Assembly: GCA_009665115.1 (NCBI GenBank)
Contig: WJXE01000020.1
Coordinates: 1-14,434 of the forward strand
Length of the DNA: 14,434 nt
Source: Nitrosopumilales archaeon
Lineage (GTDB): Archaea > Thermoproteota > Nitrososphaeria > Nitrososphaerales > Nitrososphaeraceae
Reading direction: 5' to 3'
Shown here piece after piece: positions 10,440 to 14,434 of the stretch (position 1 is its first letter; each line of letters starts with the position of its first letter). The position numbers were made by a program, and so were the translations under genes. The notes below the pieces were generated by a model. That model had not been told where the DNA came from and did not search any database. It was given only the letters and a program-made list of their open reading frames with translations.

Positions 10440-11879
10440 CTAATCCTCGCCTTTCATTTGTTTTCTTGATTTGAAAATTGGTTTTATCCCAAGAGCAGAA
10501 TAATCTCCTGTTGAGCAGGTAAAACACAGCTCCTCCTTGGGAATGCCTATGGCCTTTGCTAAGTTTGTTGTACTGTTATATGCAACGTAATCTGCCCCTA
10601 TTACTTTCGATATGTTATTTGCTACCTCGGTACCTGACAGATCATTACTTGCATGTCTAAAGGCTAAAAGTTCTTCTTGCGATGGAAAGTCAATGCCTGC
10701 ATAGCAAGGATAACGAATTGGAGGATATGTTATTATCATGTTAATTCGTTTGGCACCAGCTGCGCGTAATGTCCGAATTATGGACATGGAGCTGTTACCC
10801 CTAACAATGCTATCGTCTACAACAACAATGTTTTTCCCATCAATCACCTCGCGAATAGGAATAATACCCTTATTAATCTCAATCCTGCTTTCTTGATCAG
10901 GTTCTATGAAGCTTCGCATTGAACCTCTTCTACTGTATCTATCTTTGAGTAATCCCTCTTCGAAAGGTTTGCCTATCTCAAGTGCATATCCCAGCGCCGC
11001 TGGTCTAGCGGAATCTGGCACCGGGATGACAACATCAGCATCATGAACTGGGAATTGTTTAGCAAGGAACTTCCCAATCCTTCTCCTTGCTGCATACACA
11101 TTCACACCTTCCATAATGCTGCTAGGATGGGCGAAGTATGTGTATTCAAATGCACAATGAGAATGTGGCAGGTCCACAGAAAATTGTTCAGATTCAATCC
11201 CTGCCAGGCTCATTTTCATAATTTCACCAGGCTCGACGTCCCGTTTAAGCTGTGCTCCGATCGCAGAGAAAGCACAAGACTCAGACGCAACGACATAAGT
11301 ATTGGTCTCTTTATGATATCCCATAACAAGTGGGCGGAAGCCTTTTGGATCCCGCGCTGCATACACACATCCGGAATCAGTCAAAAAGGTAAAGCAGAAC
11401 GAACCAATCATCTCATCTCTTAAGATAGAGACAGCCTCAGTAAAGTTGCCATTTTCAGTTGTATGCATAACAAGACGCTGCGCTGCGACCAAGGTATCGC
11501 TCATAGTTTGCGGAGTGAAAGTACATCCACCCACCATGGATGACAGTTCCTCCACATTCGCTATCGTGCCATTGTGCGCTACACACAAATCTTTTACCTT
11601 TAAGGGTTGAGCATTTTGTAATGTGCTCTTCCCAAAAGTAGAATAACGAACATGCCCAATCGCCGCATGCGACTTGTATCGCTTAACTAATGTCTGAAAC
11701 TCTGCTGCTGCCGCGGAGACCAGTCCAAGTTTTTTTAGCGGCATCTTGTTTGGAACTGCGAGGCCCCAGGACTCCTGGCCCCTGTGTTGAAGTGCCCGGA
11801 GAGAGTCTATAACGAACGGTATCACGTTAGAACCGTTCAGCGAGAATGCCCCGACTACTCCACAATTTTCGTGAACCAT
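10440..11879 (-). CDS. purF: Amidophosphoribosyltransferase PurF
   Basis: PurF catalyses the first committed step of purine synthesis, PRPP plus glutamine to phosphoribosylamine, in the cytosol. At 479 aa it has normal length. The glutaminase domain starts MVHENCGVVG: Cys6 is the nucleophile, exposed after removal of a five-residue propeptide. It continues with QHRGQES (31-37), IGHVRYSTFG (74-83) and AHNGT (101-105). The phosphoribosyltransferase domain has VIPVPDSARPAALG (284-297) and the PRPP loop VVVDDSIVRGNSS (352-364). Cys242 (HCAFEY), Cys392 (YPCYAGID) and Cys452/Cys455 (CFTC) match the four ligands of the 4Fe-4S cluster in the Bacillus-type enzyme, so this is the cluster-bearing form. 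The flexible-loop segment RYSRRGSMRSFIEP (314-327) is about four residues longer than the usual RYxGRTFIxP. The gene is downstream of pth2 on the same strand with a 140-base gap holding a T-run and its own TATA candidate. Confidence 0.96.
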   Translation of the reverse strand: MVHENCGVVGAFSLNGSNVIPFVIDSLRALQHRGQESWGLAVPNKMPLKKLGLVSAAAAEFQTLVKRYKSHAAIGHVRYSTFGKSTLQNAQPLKVKDLCVAHNGTIANVEELSSMVGGCTFTPQTMSDTLVAAQRLVMHTTENGNFTEAVSILRDEMIGSFCFTFLTDSGCVYAARDPKGFRPLVMGYHKETNTYVVASESCAFSAIGAQLKRDVEPGEIMKMSLAGIESEQFSVDLPHSHCAFEYTYFAHPSSIMEGVNVYAARRRIGKFLAKQFPVHDADVVIPVPDSARPAALGYALEIGKPFEEGLLKDRYSRRGSMRSFIEPDQESRIEINKGIIPIREVIDGKNIVVVDDSIVRGNSSMSIIRTLRAAGAKRINMIITYPPIRYPCYAGIDFPSQEELLAFRHASNDLSGTEVANNISKVIGADYVAYNSTTNLAKAIGIPKEELCFTCSTGDYSALGIKPIFKSRKQMKGED

Positions 11880-11924
11880 TTTTGCTCAATATCTAAATAT
11901 TTCCGATGGACACCCCTAATGGTC

Positions 11925-11934
11925 AATATATTAA
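11925..11934 (-). promoter_or_regulatory. Candidate TATA box of purF
   Basis: TTAATATATT on the minus strand is centred about 50 bases before the purF ATG. It would give a start near 11903 and a leader of about 24 bases. A second A+T stretch (AAATATTTA, 11902-11894) is closer but only 15-23 bases from the ATG. No Shine-Dalgarno is visible before the ATG. Confidence 0.4.
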
Positions 11935-11981
11935 GTTTAGAAGGTTTGTACACTTTCAGTTATTAGACGCAGCAATACCCT

Positions 11982-11987
11982 AAAAAA
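11982..11987 (-). terminator. T-run after pth2
   Basis: Six T on the minus strand about 32 bases beyond the pth2 stop, before the purF promoter candidate. It suggests that pth2 and purF are separate transcription units. Confidence 0.4.
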
Positions 11988-12019
11988 CATTCTTGTTACC
12001 CACTTTATTGCGTCAAGCG

Positions 12020-12373
12020 CTAAAGCAATTTCAAGCGGCTCGTCACCCTGTCTATCAACTCTGTAGGTGCTGGTCCTATCCCTATACACGTAGTGGTTCC
12101 CGCAGGAATTTGTGTGAGACCCCTGTCTTCCACTTGAACTACTATCAAAGACTGAGTCTCGGCAACCTTACGCAAGGCAGTCAGCTCTTCAATAGTTTGC
12201 ACCTTTACCACGACTTTTGCCTGACCCGATTCGAACCACCTCTGAAACCAGGCTGGGTTAAACTGCTTCGTTCTTTCAGCTCCAAGGACCGCCGCATGAG
12301 CTACCTGCGCGGCCGTCTTACCAATACCCATCCGAAGATCCCTCCTAACGACGATTACCTGTTTGTAAATCAC
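12020..12373 (-). CDS. pth2: Peptidyl-tRNA hydrolase, Pth2 type
   Basis: Pth2 frees tRNA from peptidyl-tRNA dropped by stalled ribosomes; it is the archaeal/eukaryotic type, unrelated to bacterial Pth. The 117-aa protein matches the family length. It starts MIYKQVIVVRRDLRMG, then GKTAAQVAHAAVLG (18-31, with the catalytic-site lysine), AKVVVKVQTIEEL (52-64), and the active-site segment EDRGLTQIPAGTTTCIGIGP (82-101), and ends IDRVTSRLKLL. The usual DAGxTQ reads DRGLTQ, with Asp and Thr kept. The GTG at 12373 is the only start giving the full first strand, because an in-frame stop lies at 12391-12389. It is divergent from the geranylgeranyl-reductase gene across a 51-base shared promoter region. 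Confidence 0.94.
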   Translation of the reverse strand: MIYKQVIVVRRDLRMGIGKTAAQVAHAAVLGAERTKQFNPAWFQRWFESGQAKVVVKVQTIEELTALRKVAETQSLIVVQVEDRGLTQIPAGTTTCIGIGPAPTELIDRVTSRLKLL

Positions 12374-12424
12374 AGGTATATACTTTAATTAACAGACTAA
12401 GAAATAGATTGCCTATCTGTTATT
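12374..12424. promoter_or_regulatory. Shared divergent promoter region, pth2 / lipid reductase
   Basis: Only 51 bases separate the pth2 GTG (leftwards) from the reductase ATG at 12425 (rightwards). TATATA at 12377-12382 and TTTAATTAA at 12384-12392 are the A+T-rich cores. The latter, centred about 37 bases before 12425, would give the reductase a leader of about 10 bases. For pth2 only weaker matches lie at the right distance (ATAATAA near 12416-12422, or CTATTTCT near 12399-12407 on the minus strand). The two start sites cannot be assigned firmly. Confidence 0.45.
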
Positions 12425-13612
12425 ATGTCAGATTATTTTGATGTAATAATCGCAGGGGGTAGCATATCAGGCCTATTAGCAGCACGCGAAATTGCTGCTC
12501 TAGGAGGTAGATCTGTTGCGGTCTTGGAAGAAGATCCTGAAATCGGAACACCACAACATTGCGGCGGATTAGTTAGTATCGACGGCCTAAAAAATCTTGG
12601 TATGGTACCGGCAGCCAATGCGATTGAAAGTAGAATCAAAGAGGCAAAAATTTTTTCTCCTTCGTATTCTTTCATTCTTAATACCGAAGCCCAAAAAGTG
12701 ATTGCCCTCGACCGGCGTCTCTTGGATAAACAGGCGGCTCTTCAAGCACAAAGACTGGGGGCAGAAATAAGGACAAGGTGTTCCGTTCGTTCTGTTTCTG
12801 AAAATAAACCGACTCTAGATCATAATCAGACAGATTTTAGTCAAACTATAAAAACCTCTGAAGGTGATTTTACTTGCAATTTCTTTATTGATGCAAGAGG
12901 GGTGGCATCAGTAATTCAGAACAAACGTGAGGGTATACTTCAATCCGCACAATATGAAGTATATGCTTCGTGGATAGAGAGAGAGACTGTCGAGGTTCAA
13001 TTTGATAGTCATAAGTATCCGGGTTTTTTCGGATGGATTATTCCGACTGGAGATGGTACTGGAAAAGTAGGAGTAGCCGGAAAAGGGATCAATGCAGCAG
13101 TTGCCTTGAAATCGTATATGGATGGTAAAGGGGAAAAATATTCGGTTATTCGTAAGGTATATGCGCCGATTTGGGTCTCCGGTCCGATTGAGAATTTTAT
13201 TAGTGCTCGACGAACAATAATTATTGGGGACGCAGCGGGCCAAACAAAACCAACAACGGCGGGCGGGATTTATACATGCGGGATGGGAGGAATTCTTGCC
13301 GGTAGGGCGATTTCGAAGGCATATGAAGAAAACGACATTAATAAGCTATGGGATTACCAGAAAAGCTGGCTCGCTATTTTCGGAGGCGAGTTTGACAAGA
13401 TGCTTCTCGCAAGACGAATATTGGAACGAGTTGATAATAAGACGCTAGACGAATTATTTCTTAGTGTTTCTGAATCGAAGCTTCAAGAAATATCCAGAGT
13501 AGGGGAATTCGATTTTCATACCGCTGCTTTGACAAAAATATTTGGATCAAGGCATGGAGTAAAGATAATGAAAGCAATACTAGGTAACGAAATTAGGCGA
13601 TTATTAAGCTAA
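12425..13612 (+). CDS. Geranylgeranyl reductase family FAD-dependent oxidoreductase
   Basis: This is predicted to saturate the isoprenoid chains of archaeal ether lipids, at the membrane surface, using FAD; 395 aa is the usual length. The N-terminal Rossmann segment is FDVIIAGGSISGLLAAREIA (5-24), followed by EEDPEIGTPQHCGGLVS (35-51), whose HCGG block is typical of this family. DARG (156-159), FGWIIPTGDGTGKVGVAG (202-219, the substrate-cavity strand motif) and the second FAD motif GDAAGQTKPTTAGG (268-281) follow. The middle Gly of GxGxxG is Ser (GGSISG), a variation tolerated in related flavoproteins. The specific substrate, digeranylgeranylglycerophospholipid or another polyprenoid such as a quinone side chain, cannot be told by eye, since archaea often carry several paralogues. 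It is divergent from pth2; the downstream zinc ribbon begins 38 bases after the stop and has its own TATA box. Confidence 0.88.
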   Translation: MSDYFDVIIAGGSISGLLAAREIAALGGRSVAVLEEDPEIGTPQHCGGLVSIDGLKNLGMVPAANAIESRIKEAKIFSPSYSFILNTEAQKVIALDRRLLDKQAALQAQRLGAEIRTRCSVRSVSENKPTLDHNQTDFSQTIKTSEGDFTCNFFIDARGVASVIQNKREGILQSAQYEVYASWIERETVEVQFDSHKYPGFFGWIIPTGDGTGKVGVAGKGINAAVALKSYMDGKGEKYSVIRKVYAPIWVSGPIENFISARRTIIIGDAAGQTKPTTAGGIYTCGMGGILAGRAISKAYEENDINKLWDYQKSWLAIFGGEFDKMLLARRILERVDNKTLDELFLSVSESKLQEISRVGEFDFHTAALTKIFGSRHGVKIMKAILGNEIRRLLS

Positions 13613-13613
13613 G

Positions 13614-13626
13614 GAAGATATAAATT
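13614..13626 (+). promoter_or_regulatory. TATA box of the zinc-ribbon / aEF1-beta / CDC48 unit
   Basis: AGATATAAATTC, beginning just after the reductase stop, has its core centred about 29 bases before the ATG at 13650. This predicts a leaderless zinc-ribbon mRNA that continues through aEF1-beta and CDC48. Read-through from the reductase gene is also possible, since no terminator lies between them. Confidence 0.65.
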
Positions 13627-13649
13627 CGGTTATCAACCTTCGAGGTTAT

Positions 13650-13829
13650 ATGTCCCAGCCGTTACAGCTTCCTGTTTGTACTTCTTGTAGTAGACCTATA
13701 ATGCCTAACGATGAGTGCGTCAAATATTACTGTCCTAATTGTGGATATGTTCTAATTTGGAGATGTGAAAGTTGCCGAGAATTTGCTAGAAATTATAAAT
13801 GCGTAGGGTGTGGATTCGAAGGTCCGTAG
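13650..13829 (+). CDS. Small zinc-ribbon protein linked to translation (COG2888 type)
   Basis: This 59-aa protein has four CxxC knuckles: CTSC (10-13), CPNC followed by Gly (28-31), CESC (39-42) and CVGC followed by Gly (51-54), plus a lone Cys23. They should bind two zinc ions. The arrangement and size match the archaeal family described as a predicted RNA-binding Zn-ribbon involved in translation, whose haloarchaeal member HVO_2753 has been studied as a zinc-finger micro-protein (recalled). Its exact function is not established. The stop is 2 bases before the ATG of aEF1-beta, implying translational coupling. The ATG at 13650 has a TATA box about 29 bases upstream. The gene is short enough to be missed by open-frame cut-offs. 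Confidence 0.92.
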   Translation: MSQPLQLPVCTSCSRPIMPNDECVKYYCPNCGYVLIWRCESCREFARNYKCVGCGFEGP

Positions 13830-13831
13830 AC

Positions 13832-14122
13832 ATGACCCGTCTTGTTGCAAGAATCAGGATCCTCCCAGCCGAAGCTGATTCTGATCTAGATGGTGTGGTT
13901 CAGCGCTTAAAGACTGTAATTCCCGATGGTATCCAAATGATGGCTCATGCAAAAGAACCGATTGCATTTGGCTTGGAGGCAATCGTCGGAGATTTTCTTA
14001 TGGAAGACCAAGCAGGTCAGATGGATAGACTAGAAGAGCTCATAAAAAATACAGAGGGTGTTGGCGAGATCGACGTGATAAACATAGGCAGACAATCTGT
14101 AAAGATGAAGTCCAAGTTTTGA
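13832..14122 (+). CDS. ef1b: Translation elongation factor aEF1-beta
   Basis: This is the nucleotide-exchange factor for aEF1-alpha, releasing GDP so that it can rebind GTP and aminoacyl-tRNA. From the ATG at 13832 it is 96 aa, close to the archaeal norm of about 90. Family features are MTRLVARIRILPAEADSDLDGV, KEPIAFGLEAIVGDFLMEDQAGQMD (41-65, matching the conserved IAFGLxAL block) and EGVGEIDVINIGR (75-87). An in-frame ATG at 13799 lies inside the zinc-ribbon gene and would add residues with no family match, so it is rejected. Only two bases separate it from the upstream stop, and CDC48 starts 21 bases after its own stop. Confidence 0.95.
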   Translation: MTRLVARIRILPAEADSDLDGVVQRLKTVIPDGIQMMAHAKEPIAFGLEAIVGDFLMEDQAGQMDRLEELIKNTEGVGEIDVINIGRQSVKMKSKF

Positions 14123-14143
14123 GAAGGAGCTCAAAGCTGAAAT

Positions 14144-14434
14144 TTGAAAAAATCTCGTGGAAGAAGGAACGATGCAAGTGACGAGTCTTCCCCAAAATTA
14201 CACCTTCGAGTCTTAGAAGCTAAACACCGTGATTTAGGAAAACGTAGGGCGCGTATTGATTCGGATTCGATGCGCAGAATGGGCATTGAACCCGGCGAAG
14301 TCATAGAATTAGTAGGCAAACGTAAGACCGCTGTGACGGCTTGGCCGGGCGCTCCGGAGGAGAGCGAGAGTGATATTATCAGGATCGACGGTCAGACGAG
14401 AAAGAATGCAGGAGTGGGTTTGAACGATCTATTG
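14144..14434 (+). CDS. cdc48: CDC48/VCP-type AAA ATPase, N-terminal part (cut by window end)
   Basis: The first 97 codons are present and the frame is open to the window edge. After a basic, serine-rich leader of about 17 residues come LHLRVLEAKHRDLGKRRARID, then MRRMGIEPGEVIELVGKRKTAVTAWPG and IIRIDGQTRKNAGVG. This is the double-psi beta-barrel substrate and cofactor domain of archaeal CDC48, a hexameric unfoldase working with the proteasome. The two AAA modules would lie beyond the window. The TTG at 14144 is the first start after an in-frame stop (14138-14140). AGGAG at 14125-14129 is 14 bases upstream, a longish but usable Shine-Dalgarno spacing. It is the third gene of the zinc-ribbon/aEF1-beta unit. 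Confidence 0.93.
   Translation, partial: MKKSRGRRNDASDESSPKLHLRVLEAKHRDLGKRRARIDSDSMRRMGIEPGEVIELVGKRKTAVTAWPGAPEESESDIIRIDGQTRKNAGVGLNDLL

Noticed and set aside
11043..11966. Plus-strand frames of 126 and 60 codons over purF and its upstream region
   Set aside because: Shadows of purF with Cys/His-rich, low-quality translations and no recognisable motifs.
11993..12388. 131-codon plus-strand frame
   Set aside because: Antisense to pth2, whose translation matches its family end to end.
13799..13831. ATG at 13799 as start of aEF1-beta
   Set aside because: It is inside the zinc-ribbon gene and adds residues not seen in the family. The ATG at 13832, two bases after the previous stop, gives the normal length.

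Overview
The window is archaeal chromosome. It fits a member of the Nitrososphaeria (Thaumarchaeota), most likely a soil-type lineage, although genus and order cannot be fixed by eye. The evidence is a linked 16S-23S rRNA operon with no tRNA-Ala in the spacer and no 5S gene after it, archaeal ribosomal proteins L39e and L31e, archaeal Pth2, aEF1-beta, CDC48, a geranylgeranyl-reductase-type lipid enzyme, and a degenerate FtsZ homologue of the kind known from Thaumarchaeota. TATA-type promoters sit about 26-35 bases before several start codons. No ammonia-oxidation gene is in view, so that metabolism is not shown.

Layout. Positions 1-448 hold no recognisable gene. A minus-strand rRNA operon follows: 16S at about 5195-3725, a short spacer, then 23S at about 3497-490. 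Both rRNAs are flanked by complementary arms that form precursor-processing stems. The 23S stem carries a textbook bulge-helix-bulge. A strong TATA box at 5273-5288 drives the operon leftwards. On the plus strand come a glutamate-1-semialdehyde aminomutase-like aminotransferase (5486-6841), a radical-SAM tRNA methylthiotransferase (7054-8328) and the FtsZ-like protein (8442-9404). A convergent minus-strand pair encodes L31e and L39e; L39e (52 aa) is easily missed. Minus-strand purF (10440-11879) and pth2 (12020-12373) follow. Pth2 is divergent from a plus-strand run: geranylgeranyl reductase family (12425-13612), a tiny four-knuckle zinc ribbon (13650-13829), aEF1-beta (13832-14122) and the start of CDC48 (14144 to the window edge).

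Functionally this is mainly a housekeeping and translation neighbourhood: rRNA, two large-subunit proteins, a tRNA-modifying enzyme, peptidyl-tRNA recycling, an elongation-factor exchange factor with a translation-linked zinc ribbon, and a protein-unfolding ATPase. Purine, lipid and PLP-enzyme genes are mixed in. I saw no mobile element, CRISPR array or phage gene, and no clearly new multi-gene system. The items most worth a second look are the FtsZ homologue with a broken nucleotide-binding and catalytic site, the rRNA processing stems and their promoter, the aminotransferase beside 16S, and the contrast between leaderless first genes and TTG-plus-Shine-Dalgarno downstream genes.
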